From: Candidatus Cryptobacteroides choladohippi | GTDB lineage: Bacteria > Bacteroidota > Bacteroidia > Bacteroidales > UBA932 | Assembly: GCA_018065985.1 (NCBI GenBank) | Contig: JAGHSF010000027.1 | Span: forward strand, 1 to 64,000 | Direction: 5' to 3' | Length of the DNA: 64,000 nucleotides | In this document: positions 49,845-58,597 of the stretch, piece by piece | How the letters are laid out: the number at the start of each line of letters is the position of its first letter | Position numbering within the stretch: the stretch's first letter is position 1 | The notes under the pieces: generated by a model | Seen by the model: only the letters and a program-made list of their open reading frames with translations | The model's database searches: none | Told to the model about the DNA's origin: nothing | Made by a program: the position numbers and the translations under genes

Positions 49845-51782
49845 TTATTTCTTTATGAGGTTGCGGACTTTGTCAGCGATGTCGGTATTCTTGTAGATAC
49901 CCTGGAAATCGTTGGAATGAGGGCCGTAAGCGAATACGGGAAGCATTGTGGGCGTATGGTCGTTGCCGAAGTAGAGACCCATGACGCGGCCGGTTGACTC
50001 GTCGCCGTCGAGGATCACGAGACCGCCGGTCTCATGGTCTGCAGTGATGATGACGAGGGTCTCGCCATTCTGGTCGGCGAACTTGAGCGCCTCCTTGATT
50101 GCGAGGTCGAAGCTGAGCATCTCGAGGATGGATCCGGGCAGGCACATCGAGTGGCCTGCGTAGTCGATCTTCGCTCCCTCGACCATGAGGAAGAAGCCCT
50201 TGTTCTTCTTGTCCATCTTCTGAAGCTGGGAGATGGTCTCCCTGGTTGCGTCGGCAAGAAGGCTGAGGTTCTGCTCGTTTGCAGAGTCGTCCATGCGGTT
50301 GTCGATGCAGATGACCTTGCCGTCCTGCTCGTCGATCTGGGCGTAGTCCTCGATGATGCTGAAGCCTGCATCCTTGAGCTCGCCGAGAAGGTTGGTGCGT
50401 CCGTCGTGACGGCGTACGAAGTCACCCATTCCGCAGCCGCACAGAATGTCAACGTTCGACTCGAGAAGGTCGACCGTAAGGTCGTCGGACTCGTCGCGCT
50501 CCACGTTGTGGCCGTAGAATGCGGTAGGTGTCGCGTCCACCATGTGTCCGAGCGTGAGCACGCCGGTGGTCTTGCCGAGGTCTGAGAAGTAGTCGGTAAG
50601 TGAAGGGTAGGGATTGCCCTCGTCGTCAGCGGCGATGTGGCGGTTGGAATGCTTCTTTCCGGTTGCAAGTGCGCTGCCGCCGGCTGCAGAGTCGGTGGTG
50701 AACTGGTCCTTGGCGTGGTTGGTGATGAATCCGAGGTTCTTGATGTTCATCACGGTGAGGCCGCGGTTTGCATAGTATCCTGCCTCCACCTGGTTCATTC
50801 CCATGCCGTCGCCTATCATGTAGATGACGTTCTTGATCTTCTTGGGAGCACCGTCGTTGCGGTAGGTCGGGGTATAGGTCTCGATGGGAGCGCTGAGCTG
50901 GAGCTTGCTGTGCTGGAAACCGGAGAAGTTGCGGGTCACCTTGTCGAGCTTGCTTGTACCGGAAACGCCCTCGCCGCCCATGTTGGCAACGCCGATCTGG
51001 AAGTTCTTGTCGCCCCAGCGGGAGAAGAACTCGGCGCAGAGCTCGGGCTTGTCGGTGTTGAACCAGTCGATGCCGAAGTTGTAGAAGGTGTAGTATGCCG
51101 TGGTGCTCTCGGGACCGCCCCAGAAGCGGATTGTCTTGCCCATGGCGTGTGCCTTTGCAATCACTTTCCTGACGGCCTCCTCCTGCTCGATGAGCAGCGA
51201 GCCCTTGCCGTTCCAGTGCGAGTAGTCTCTGAAGCACTCGCTGATGAGGGCTATGCGCTCAAGCTGCCTCGGGGTATAGTCGATGTCGATCTTTCCGTCG
51301 AACATCACCCATTCGGGATATTTCTCGAAGTCCTGGGGCTCAGGACGGTTGCCTGTGATCACCAGGGTGACTCCCTTGCTGCCGAATACGTCGAGGTACT
51401 TGTCCTCGATGATCTCGATTATCCTTGACAGAGAGGGCTCGGTGTCCTCTTTGATGTCCACGAGAAGCTGGAGGGACTTTGACGCATCCTTGTAGATGCG
51501 GCCTCCGTTCTGGCGGTATTGGGTTGCTATGGGGTTGAGATAGCAGGACTCGAGTGACTTGTATTCCTTTACATCCTCCCAGTTGTGGGCTACGAGCATC
51601 TTGCCGTCGTTGTAGTATACGTCAGCCTCCACGGATGCCACTCCCTGGGCATATGCCTGATAGAAGGGTACGTTCCTGTCGTAGTCGTTGTGCGAGTGGA
51701 TGAGCATCGGGGTCTGTGCACTGACGGCTGCCGATGCAAGGATGGCTGCGCATACAGCCAGAGTCTTTGTGAAAATCTTCAT
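49845..51782 (-). CDS. Glycerophosphodiesterase/PI-PLC-like domain fused to alkaline phosphatase
   Basis: A 645-residue exported protein (signal ending ASAAVSAQ near residue 23). Residues about 25-280 form a GDPD/PI-PLC-like barrel (LIHSHNDYDRNVPFYQAYA, VEADVYYNDGKMLVAHN, ADKIDIDY-like GKIDIDYTPRQ). Residues about 315-645 are a PhoA-type alkaline phosphatase: MIGDGMGMNQ, the nucleophile in FTTDSAAGGSALATGKK, VEGAKIDYAGHS and VIITADHETGG. The two halves could cleave a phosphodiester and then remove the phosphate, for instance from a phosphorylated mannan or teichoic acid-like polymer. It heads the operon with the GH63-like, ROK and SusC/D 2 genes. A clear promoter lies at 51821-51849. Confidence 0.85.
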   Translation of the reverse strand: MKIFTKTLAVCAAILASAAVSAQTPMLIHSHNDYDRNVPFYQAYAQGVASVEADVYYNDGKMLVAHNWEDVKEYKSLESCYLNPIATQYRQNGGRIYKDASKSLQLLVDIKEDTEPSLSRIIEIIEDKYLDVFGSKGVTLVITGNRPEPQDFEKYPEWVMFDGKIDIDYTPRQLERIALISECFRDYSHWNGKGSLLIEQEEAVRKVIAKAHAMGKTIRFWGGPESTTAYYTFYNFGIDWFNTDKPELCAEFFSRWGDKNFQIGVANMGGEGVSGTSKLDKVTRNFSGFQHSKLQLSAPIETYTPTYRNDGAPKKIKNVIYMIGDGMGMNQVEAGYYANRGLTVMNIKNLGFITNHAKDQFTTDSAAGGSALATGKKHSNRHIAADDEGNPYPSLTDYFSDLGKTTGVLTLGHMVDATPTAFYGHNVERDESDDLTVDLLESNVDILCGCGMGDFVRRHDGRTNLLGELKDAGFSIIEDYAQIDEQDGKVICIDNRMDDSANEQNLSLLADATRETISQLQKMDKKNKGFFLMVEGAKIDYAGHSMCLPGSILEMLSFDLAIKEALKFADQNGETLVIITADHETGGLVILDGDESTGRVMGLYFGNDHTPTMLPVFAYGPHSNDFQGIYKNTDIADKVRNLIKK

Positions 51783-51820
51783 GTGGTATAACTTTAGTTA
51801 TCTTGTCAAAAAATAGAACG

Positions 51821-51849
51821 CAAAATTACTGATGGCGGAGATAAGTCAA
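51821..51849 (-). promoter_or_regulatory. Promoter of the phosphatase/GH63/ROK/SusC-D 2 operon
   Basis: On the minus strand TTTGAC (TTG at 51849-51847), an 18-base gap and TAATTTTG (51828-51821) match the consensus, 38 bases before the ATG. A second TATTTTTG at 51870-51863 is less well placed. Confidence 0.6.
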
Positions 51850-51853
51850 AGCG

Positions 51854-51887
51854 CAATTTGAGCAAAAATATCCTCAAATCCCGAAAG
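51854..51887. promoter_or_regulatory. Candidate regulator site upstream of the phosphatase operon
   Basis: It contains TATCCTCAAATCCCGAAAG at 51869-51887, which matches the regulator-start site at 28282-28297 exactly for 16 bases and the SusC 1 site at 15 of 19. Its distance to the -7 box (41 bases) equals that of SusC 1 within one base. Confidence 0.45.
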
Positions 51888-51893
51888 ACTCCA

Positions 51894-53606
51894 TCAGTTG
51901 TAGAGGGCGTGGAACCAGAAGGTGTTGCCGTATTTTTTCTCGAGCTGCTCTTTGCCAAGCCCTGCCTGGACGTCATGGATGAAGGCCTGGAACCTCTTGA
52001 CGTTGGATTCCGATATGAATGCCGGGAGGCTTCGCAGAGACCTGCCGCTGTCAACCCACGACATCAGTATGCCTTCCTGGTAAAAGCGCGGATACCGGTC
52101 AGCCTTGTAGTTCTGGATGTGGTAGCGGAAGTTGTTGAGGTTGTTGTCCAGCAGTTCGTAGCACAGCAGATAGTCCATTGCCAGACTGTTTGCCGGGTTC
52201 TCCTCGACTAGATATCCGAGGATGACATCGATGCGGTTCTCGTTGTAGATTTCGTCCTTGACGTGGCTTCTGAGCTTGCGCATCCGGCCGTATACAGGGT
52301 CGGATTCCACCGAAGTTTCATCGCTCAGGAGGGCGAGGTTCTTCCTTGCCCATCCGCGGTAGAAGACGGTATGCTCAAGGGCGTTCAGATACTTGCGGGC
52401 AACATCATAGTCGTGGTTGACTATGTTGGTCTGTGCCAGGCGTTTATAGCATCTGCCGCTCTTTTGGAAATCTCCTGCTGCCTCCTGCGCCTCGAATACG
52501 TAGTACTGGCATATGTTCACCATCCCCAGCTGCCAGAACACTTCCGAGGTAGGGAGCGGATTCGTTGCAGTTTTGGCGAACTTCGGGAACAGTCCCGACG
52601 TGCCTCCCTGCCGGTAGTTGAAGATGTGGTCGCCAAGGGTCCCGGACTTGGCGAGTGCCAGGTTCAGGCAGCAGGCCGATGCCTGTCTGTCGGCAGGCTT
52701 GCTGCGCTCCAGCCTGAGGATCCCGTCCCACTGTTCCGTCATGGCGAGGTAGTCGTAGTGCATGACGTTCTCGTCGTCGAAATTGGCCGACAACGCGACT
52801 GCAAGGCCTCCGCCGGCGAGTATGACCGCCGCTGTGGCTATCCCTGCCGGAAGTGAGTCCGCCCGGTTCATGAGACCGGCCAGCCCTGCTGTGATGCAGA
52901 GCACTGCGGCGCCTGCTGCAACCCAGAGCATTGTGGGGAAGATGCCGAGGTACCTGTAATAGTGCACGCCCAGCAGAAGGCTCTTCAGTGTCAGGTGCAG
53001 CTGGCTTTCAAGAATGAACGGACATGCGGCCAGCAGTGCGGCTGCGATGACTCCTCCGGCTATGCTGCCGCCTTTGCGGATGAAGCATGCGGCGACGAAC
53101 ACGATCGCCAGCGGGCCGCAGAGCCAGTACATGACAGGGGTGCAGATGATGGCGGCGATGGTTCCCCGTGTTTTTGACCCCGCATTCCGTATGGGCAGTG
53201 CCATGGCGATGCTGAGCGTCAGGGCGGCGATTCCGCCAAGGAGGGCCTTGTGGTCCAGGATGAAGATCAGTGCGAGTATGGCAGGAATGAGGCTGAATGC
53301 ATAGCCTGCTGCGGTGCTGGCGTTGCCGGCTTTTGCCGTCAGATGGTGAAGGGCGGTGAGCAGAGCCGCGATGATGGCGGCCCCGAGCCATGGGATGTAG
53401 CAGAACTGGGTGAGGAATCTTCCGCACCAGTCGGCAAACCCTCCCGGAACGCGCACGACGTCGATGAAATATTTCCAGGTCCATTCGAACAGCTGCGACT
53501 GTTCCTGGAAATGGATGTGATACGGGTAGAATATGCCGAAGAACGCCATGGTCGCCAGCCCGAAGACTGCCGATGTCAAGGCGCCCGTATGTATGCTGTT
53601 TTTCAT
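51894..53606 (-). CDS. DUF6057 family multi-span membrane protein, copy 2
   Basis: A 570-residue inner-membrane protein. The N-terminal half has about nine membrane helices (ALTSAVFGLATMAFFGIF, AAIIAALLTALHHL, and others to about residue 275). The C-terminal half is helical and TPR-like (AVQANYxL-like NICQYYVFEAQEAAGDFQ, NIVNHDYDVARKYLNALEHTV, NPANSLAMDYLLCYELLDNN). It is a homologue of the 41030 copy, which shares the DYLLC and VARKYL phrases in its C-terminal part, but it has no adjacent heme lipoprotein. ATG 53606 is preferred over ATG 53615 and a TTG at 53621. It is divergent from the Gfo/Idh gene at 53691. Confidence 0.72.
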   Translation of the reverse strand: MKNSIHTGALTSAVFGLATMAFFGIFYPYHIHFQEQSQLFEWTWKYFIDVVRVPGGFADWCGRFLTQFCYIPWLGAAIIAALLTALHHLTAKAGNASTAAGYAFSLIPAILALIFILDHKALLGGIAALTLSIAMALPIRNAGSKTRGTIAAIICTPVMYWLCGPLAIVFVAACFIRKGGSIAGGVIAAALLAACPFILESQLHLTLKSLLLGVHYYRYLGIFPTMLWVAAGAAVLCITAGLAGLMNRADSLPAGIATAAVILAGGGLAVALSANFDDENVMHYDYLAMTEQWDGILRLERSKPADRQASACCLNLALAKSGTLGDHIFNYRQGGTSGLFPKFAKTATNPLPTSEVFWQLGMVNICQYYVFEAQEAAGDFQKSGRCYKRLAQTNIVNHDYDVARKYLNALEHTVFYRGWARKNLALLSDETSVESDPVYGRMRKLRSHVKDEIYNENRIDVILGYLVEENPANSLAMDYLLCYELLDNNLNNFRYHIQNYKADRYPRFYQEGILMSWVDSGRSLRSLPAFISESNVKRFQAFIHDVQAGLGKEQLEKKYGNTFWFHALYN

Positions 53607-53648
53607 CGAAATCATTCGCAAATGTACCTAAAATTCAGATATAATTCG

Positions 53649-53656
53649 TAGTTTTG
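53649..53656 (+). promoter_or_regulatory. -7 box of the Gfo/Idh plus HEAT-DUF1080 operon
   Basis: A perfect TAGTTTTG lies 34 bases before ATG 53691. Transcription would start near 53661, so the in-frame ATG at 53658 is upstream of the transcript and cannot be the start. Confidence 0.55.
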
Positions 53657-53690
53657 TATGACCATTCTGACAATAACCAAAAATCACTAT

Positions 53691-54986
53691 ATGGAAAGAA
53701 GAGATTTTCTCAAGAAATCGGGAGCATCTGTGGCTTTGTTCACAATCCTCCCAAGGTCCGTGTTTGGAAAGATGGGCGGCGACAAGCGCTACATCGCTCC
53801 AAGTGACCAGCTGACCCGCGGCATCATCGGAACCGGCGGCATCGGCCGTTCCACCTGCCACTTCCTGAGCGACCAGAACTGCCGCCTTGTCTCACTTTGC
53901 GACTGCGACGCCGAGCACCTTGCCGGTGCGGTGCAGCAGGCCAAGGACAAGTTCGGCGAGACCTGCAAGACCTACACCGACTGGCGTGACCTCGTTCACG
54001 ACCCCAACGTCGATATCGTCCATATCGCAACACCTCCCCACTGGCATGGTCTGATGGCTCTCGAAGCATCCAATGCCGGCAAGGACATCTTCTGCGAAAA
54101 GCCCATGACCCGTACCATCGGAGAGGGCAAGCGCGTGATGGAGGCTGTCAAGCGCAACGGCAACATCTTCCGTCTCGACACCTGGTTCCGCTTCACCGAC
54201 ACCTTCTACGGCCTCGGCACTACCGTGGAGCCTCTCAAGAAGCTCGTCATGAGCGGCAGCCTCGGCTGGCCTCTCACCGTCCGCATCTCCGGTGCCACAG
54301 GCTTCGCATGGAAGTTCTTCTGGGTCGGCAAGACAAATCTCCCCACCCAGCCCGTTCCCGCATGCCTCGACTACGACATGTGGCTCGGACCCGCACCCAA
54401 GAAACCCTACAACGCACACCGTACGCACCAGACCTTCCGCGGATACTGGGACTATGACGGCGGCGGACTCGCCGACATGGGCCAGCACTACATCGACCCT
54501 GTGCAGTACATACTCGGCAAGGACGACACCTTCCCCGTGAAGGTCGAGGTGGACGCTCCTCTGCAGCATCCCGATGCAGTAGGCACCTGGCGCAGCATCA
54601 CCTACACCTACGAGGACGGGTGCAAGATCATCCTCGAGGGCGAGGGCTACGAGAGCAAGGGCAAGGTTCCCTACATCGAGGGCCCTCTGGGCAAGGTCTA
54701 CAAGGGATTCGAGTGCACGATTCCCAACGTGATGGAACTCATCAACAGCCTTCCCGACCCTCCTGCACGCAACACCGACTTCCTCCAGTGCGTCCGCGAG
54801 CGCCGCAATTTCGCCCTCGACGAGAAGATCGGCTACCACAGCTCCACCGTCGTGAACATGGGCGTGATCGCCCTCAGGCTCGGCAGAACACTCAACTTCG
54901 ACCCCAAGACTGAAACCTTCATAGGCGACACCGCAGCCAACCTGCTGCTCAACCAGCCTATGTACAACGGATGGTCAATGGACTAA
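53691..54986 (+). CDS. Tat-exported Gfo/Idh/MocA family oxidoreductase
   Basis: A 431-residue oxidoreductase with twin-arginine signal MERRDFLKKSG and a short hydrophobic stretch (VALFTILPRSVFG). The Rossmann motif is GIIGTGGIGRST, the EKP motif is in DIFCEKPMTRTI, and the catalytic half contains GGGLADMGQHYIDPVQY. It is probably a periplasmic glycoside or polyol dehydrogenase with tightly held NAD(P). It is followed 15 bases on by a HEAT-DUF1080 protein, the same pairing as at 15079-17455. The promoter at 53649 excludes the longer start. Confidence 0.87.
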   Translation: MERRDFLKKSGASVALFTILPRSVFGKMGGDKRYIAPSDQLTRGIIGTGGIGRSTCHFLSDQNCRLVSLCDCDAEHLAGAVQQAKDKFGETCKTYTDWRDLVHDPNVDIVHIATPPHWHGLMALEASNAGKDIFCEKPMTRTIGEGKRVMEAVKRNGNIFRLDTWFRFTDTFYGLGTTVEPLKKLVMSGSLGWPLTVRISGATGFAWKFFWVGKTNLPTQPVPACLDYDMWLGPAPKKPYNAHRTHQTFRGYWDYDGGGLADMGQHYIDPVQYILGKDDTFPVKVEVDAPLQHPDAVGTWRSITYTYEDGCKIILEGEGYESKGKVPYIEGPLGKVYKGFECTIPNVMELINSLPDPPARNTDFLQCVRERRNFALDEKIGYHSSTVVNMGVIALRLGRTLNFDPKTETFIGDTAANLLLNQPMYNGWSMD

Positions 54987-55001
54987 TAATTTGCAGCCGA
55001 T

Positions 55002-57251
55002 ATGAAAAAGATACTTTCAGTTATAGCGTTCCTGGCTCTCGCCGCAGGCGTTCTTTCAGCCCAGGATTCAAGACAGCGCAAGCCCGAGACCATCGTTCAG
55101 GATGTTCTCGCCCTTGTACCTTCCACCGACGCCTCAGCTGTTCAGGCTGAGATCCAGAGCCTCGTCGGAGCAGCTCCCGAGGCGCTCGACATCCTCTTCG
55201 GCAAGATGCAGCCCTATGAGGCTCAGGCCAACGAGAAGACCGAGTACGTGATCCATGCTCTCACCCAGTATGCGTCCGATCCCGCACATGCCGAGGCCGT
55301 GGAGCCCGTGAAGGCCGCTTTCCAGAAGGCCATCGCGGCATGCACCGACCAGTACAACAAGGCTTTCCTCGAGCAGGAACTCAGGCTCGTTGCATACGCA
55401 GACGCCGCTCCCGTGGTTCAGCCTGCCACCGCTCCTGATCCCGTCCGTCCCAGGCTCTCTGCCGCCGAGTTCGCCTCACTCGCCCTCGACGACCAGCGCG
55501 ACGCCATCTACTGGATAGGCGAGAACCGCGACAAGAGCCAGCTCAAGCTCGTCCTTTCGAATCTGAAGGAGGCTGCTGACGAGAATCTCTGCGGAGACGC
55601 AGCGATTGCCGCTTCAAAGATTGGCGGAAAGAAGGCTGCAAAGGCCCTCGTTGCCGCTCTTCTCGGCGGCAAGGCTCCCGCAATGGTTACCGAGGCTCTC
55701 GAGCGTTTCAACGGCAACATAGCTCCTGCAGTGCTCAAGGCCATGAAGAAGGCTGACGGCCAGAACGAAGCCAAGCTCATCGAACTTGCAGGCATCAGGC
55801 ACATCAAGGGCGCATTCGCAAAGGTTGTCGAGGCTCTTGCATCTCCTGACGAAGCCATCGCCCAGGCCGCTCGCGGCGCTCTCAAGGGCGTGGTGACAGA
55901 GAAGAACCTTGCAAAGGTTGCATCGCTTCTCGATGGCGCTTCCGACGGCATCGCAGACTATAAGGCAGCATTCCAGAATGTGCTCAACTTCCTTCCCGAG
56001 GAAGACAGGACGGCAGTGATCTCTGAGCAGATCGCAAAGGCTGCCAATCCCCAGAATTTCTTCAGCGCGCTTGCCGCCACCGGCAGTGACGAGGCTGTTG
56101 AGGCCCTCAAGGCAAATCTCGGAGGCAACCATGACGCCGAGGCTCTCGAGGCCCTTGCCGCAACTGACAACTTCGATGCGGCCGAGCCTCTGTTCGCCGC
56201 TGCATCCGCAGGCCAGAAGAATCTGCTTCCCAGATATCTCGAACTCGTCGAGGACTACCGCAACGACTTTGACAAGATCACCGACTATGTGAAGGCTCTG
56301 GATGTTGCAGGCAATGACAATTCTCTGATTGTCAAGGTGCTTGAAAAGATGGGCCGCATGAAGGACAGCAAGGCTTTCCAGAAGGTTGCCGAGTACATCG
56401 ACCGTCCCGAGATTGCCAAGGAGGTTGCCGACATTCTGGTAGGGCAGGCTCCCAATGTGGCCGGAATCGTCGAATACGACACTTTCAAGAACATCATCTC
56501 GAAGGTCAATGCGGTCAATGCCAAGGCTTCCGCCAAGGGTGATGCCGACGCAGGCTATGCAATCGACGCCATGAAGAAACTCGTCGACGAGTCCAAGCCT
56601 TTCGTGAACGCGCTCACTCCCGAGGAGGCCGCACAGGGCTTCAAGCTCCTGTTCAACGGCAAGGACCTCAGCGGATGGGTTGGCGACCTCGAGGGATACG
56701 CTCCCGTCAACGGCGCAATCACAGTCAACAGCAACTACGGCGGCAACCTCTATACCGAGAAGGAGTACAGGAACTTCATTTACCGCTTCGAGTTCCGCTT
56801 TCTCGAGGAAGGCGTGAACAACGGCGTGGGCATACGCACCCCGTTCGATGTGGATGCTGCATATGATGCAATGTGCGAGTGCCAGATCCTCGACCACGAC
56901 GCTCCCATGTATGCCGACCTCCATGAATATCAGGTACATGGCTCGGTTTACGGCGTGGTTCCTGCCAAGAGGCTGGTTCACAGGCCCCTCGGCCAGTGGA
57001 GCCAGGAGGAGATTGTTGTCAATGGCGACAACATCAAGGTTACCGTGAACGGCGAGGTCCTCGTCGATGCCAACGTGCGTGAGGCCTGCCAGGGCCACAA
57101 CGTTGCACCCGAGGGCAAGGACGAGAATCCTTACACCGTCGATCACCGCAACCATCCCGGCATGTTCAACGAGCGCGGCCATGTCAGCTTCTGCGGTCAC
57201 GGCCACGGTCTCCAGTTCAAGAACGTGAGAATCCTCGAACTCGAGGACTAG
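55002..57251 (+). CDS. HEAT-like repeat protein with C-terminal DUF1080 domain
   Basis: A 749-residue exported protein (signal to about residue 20, ...VLSAQD). Residues about 30-530 are alanine-rich helical HEAT-like repeats (AAIAASKIGGKKAAKALVAAL, AIAQAARGALKGVV, and others). Residues about 545-749 are a DUF1080 jelly-roll (FKLLFNGKDLSGWVGD, YRFEFRFLEEGVNNGVGIR, CECQILDHDAPMY, RPLGQWSQEEI). DUF1080 members can cleave 3-keto-glycosides. The helical part may bind partners or glycan. It is co-transcribed with the upstream Tat-exported Gfo/Idh oxidoreductase (15-base gap) and ends at a terminator (57273-57299). Confidence 0.82.
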   Translation: MKKILSVIAFLALAAGVLSAQDSRQRKPETIVQDVLALVPSTDASAVQAEIQSLVGAAPEALDILFGKMQPYEAQANEKTEYVIHALTQYASDPAHAEAVEPVKAAFQKAIAACTDQYNKAFLEQELRLVAYADAAPVVQPATAPDPVRPRLSAAEFASLALDDQRDAIYWIGENRDKSQLKLVLSNLKEAADENLCGDAAIAASKIGGKKAAKALVAALLGGKAPAMVTEALERFNGNIAPAVLKAMKKADGQNEAKLIELAGIRHIKGAFAKVVEALASPDEAIAQAARGALKGVVTEKNLAKVASLLDGASDGIADYKAAFQNVLNFLPEEDRTAVISEQIAKAANPQNFFSALAATGSDEAVEALKANLGGNHDAEALEALAATDNFDAAEPLFAAASAGQKNLLPRYLELVEDYRNDFDKITDYVKALDVAGNDNSLIVKVLEKMGRMKDSKAFQKVAEYIDRPEIAKEVADILVGQAPNVAGIVEYDTFKNIISKVNAVNAKASAKGDADAGYAIDAMKKLVDESKPFVNALTPEEAAQGFKLLFNGKDLSGWVGDLEGYAPVNGAITVNSNYGGNLYTEKEYRNFIYRFEFRFLEEGVNNGVGIRTPFDVDAAYDAMCECQILDHDAPMYADLHEYQVHGSVYGVVPAKRLVHRPLGQWSQEEIVVNGDNIKVTVNGEVLVDANVREACQGHNVAPEGKDENPYTVDHRNHPGMFNERGHVSFCGHGHGLQFKNVRILELED

Positions 57252-57272
57252 CAGGTCCCGTCATGAATGTTC

Positions 57273-57299
57273 AAGCGCGCTCCAGGATGGGGCGCGCTT
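57273..57299 (+). terminator. Terminator of the Gfo/Idh plus DUF1080 operon
   Basis: An 11-base stem with one mismatch (AAGCGCGCTCC and mate, five-base loop) is followed by CTTTTGTTG. An outer inverted repeat (CCCGTCA near 57257 with TGACGGG near 57316) surrounds it. Confidence 0.7.
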
Positions 57300-57342
57300 C
57301 TTTTGTTGTATTTCGTGACGGGATGCTTCCGGGTCGGAGCAT

Positions 57343-58518
57343 CTATTCGTTCCAGAGTTCCTTGATCGTTTCAGTCAGGTTCATGCCGTCAGGAACGTTC
57401 TCGGTGGGCGCGATTGCGCGGGCGTTGCCTCTTGTTCCGGGCATCTGGATATGGCACCAGGGGTCATTCTCCTTAACCCAGTGGTATGCATACCTGATCC
57501 AGTCCTGTCTCTGCTGCTCGGGCAGCTTGTACAGCCAGGTGATCTCGTCGTAGCCCCAGATGTATATCTCCTCCCAGAAGGGAAGGTCGGGGTTGCTGCG
57601 GTCGGACGGTTCGCCGGGATGGCTGCTCGTGCCCCAGTTGTCGAATTCCACGAGGTAGGGGTGGGGATAGGTGCCGTACATGGCGTCGGTGAATCCGGCT
57701 CTGAGGCGCGCGGTGAGATATCCGTTCTCAGGGGTTTCCTCGATGCGCATAGGGAAGGCGTTGTAGTCCAGCACGCTGCGGCCGTCAGGGGTGAACATTC
57801 CCTCCTCTCCGGCATGAGCGTCATACATCACATAGTGACGGCGGGCCTTGGGGTCGTAGTATGCGTGCATCTTGGAAAGGAACTCGTCGTAGGCCTTCCA
57901 ATCCTTGTCCTGGTCGCCTACGAGCATGGTCTGGCCGAGGTGCACGCCCTCGCAGCCCATCTCCACGAAGTTGCCAATCAGGAACGAGTACCACAGCTGG
58001 GTCTCGGTCTGGCGTATGTCGGGGACGCTGTTGCCGTCGCCCCAGTGACCAACGAATGAGCCGTCGGGGTAGAGCATCGCTTCCAGGTCGAAGTTCCTCT
58101 GCTCGGCGGGAAGTCCGAGGGATTCGAAGGCCCAGGCGGGAATGCCGACCTTCTCGATCTCGTAAGTCATGAATTCGAAGCAGCAGCCCTGCAGGACAAC
58201 GTCGGGAGCCGCTGCGTGAACCTTTGCGGCATAGTCCTTCGCGTTCTTGATCCATTCAGGGTCGTTGAACCTGCTCTCTCCGCCCCAGATGCATACTGCG
58301 CGGCCCACGAACTTGGTTCCTGTCTCGACTATGAAGTCGATGTCGGCATCCTTGTCGGGATAATCGTCGGTAAGGAGCCCCATCATGGTTATGGCTCTGT
58401 CAAGGTAGTTGTTCAGAACCTCTTCGGAGGGCTTTCCGTCAAAATAGTACTTGTCGTCAGTGGTCTTGCCACATGCGCAGAACAATGTCAGCGCCAGAAA
58501 GAAAATCGCTTTTTTCAT
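57343..58518 (-). CDS. Exported lipoprotein, possible TIM-barrel glycosidase of unknown family
   Basis: A 391-residue lipoprotein (signal MKKAIFFLALTLFCACGK, cysteine 16). No family was recognised. It has TIM-barrel-like hydrophobic strand phrases (VVLQGCCFEFMTYEI, EGVHLGQTMLVGDQ, RRHYVMYDAHAGEEG, PYLVEFDNWGT) with acidic residues at strand ends and a C-terminal ITWLYKLPEQQRQDWIRYA. This suggests a glycosidase-like fold, but the active site cannot be named. The start is fixed by the signal peptide; the longer frame to 58692 lacks one. A TATCTTTG box five bases before the ATG suggests a leaderless transcript. It is divergent from the phosphodiesterase at 58598. Confidence 0.6.
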   Translation of the reverse strand: MKKAIFFLALTLFCACGKTTDDKYYFDGKPSEEVLNNYLDRAITMMGLLTDDYPDKDADIDFIVETGTKFVGRAVCIWGGESRFNDPEWIKNAKDYAAKVHAAAPDVVLQGCCFEFMTYEIEKVGIPAWAFESLGLPAEQRNFDLEAMLYPDGSFVGHWGDGNSVPDIRQTETQLWYSFLIGNFVEMGCEGVHLGQTMLVGDQDKDWKAYDEFLSKMHAYYDPKARRHYVMYDAHAGEEGMFTPDGRSVLDYNAFPMRIEETPENGYLTARLRAGFTDAMYGTYPHPYLVEFDNWGTSSHPGEPSDRSNPDLPFWEEIYIWGYDEITWLYKLPEQQRQDWIRYAYHWVKENDPWCHIQMPGTRGNARAIAPTENVPDGMNLTETIKELWNE

Positions 58519-58523
58519 GGCCG

Positions 58524-58531
58524 CAAAGATA
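58524..58531 (-). promoter_or_regulatory. -7 box directly before the 57343 gene
   Basis: A perfect TATCTTTG on the minus strand ends five bases before ATG 58518, which would make the message leaderless. No TTG is seen at -33. Confidence 0.5.
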
Positions 58532-58553
58532 AGGAATAGTCTTGATTTTTTTG

Positions 58554-58561
58554 TATATTTG
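58554..58561 (+). promoter_or_regulatory. -7 box of the phosphodiesterase/GH97 operon
   Basis: A perfect TATATTTG lies 36 bases before ATG 58598. It supports that start and excludes the longer open frame from 58451. Confidence 0.5.
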
Positions 58562-58597
58562 CATGATTTGCCAAGAAATAACCAAAACAAACCGATA

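Noticed and set aside
55614..57206. A 530-codon minus-strand open frame
   Set aside because: It is the shadow of the HEAT-DUF1080 gene, whose codon pattern leaves the opposite strand open. It has no family feature or promoter.
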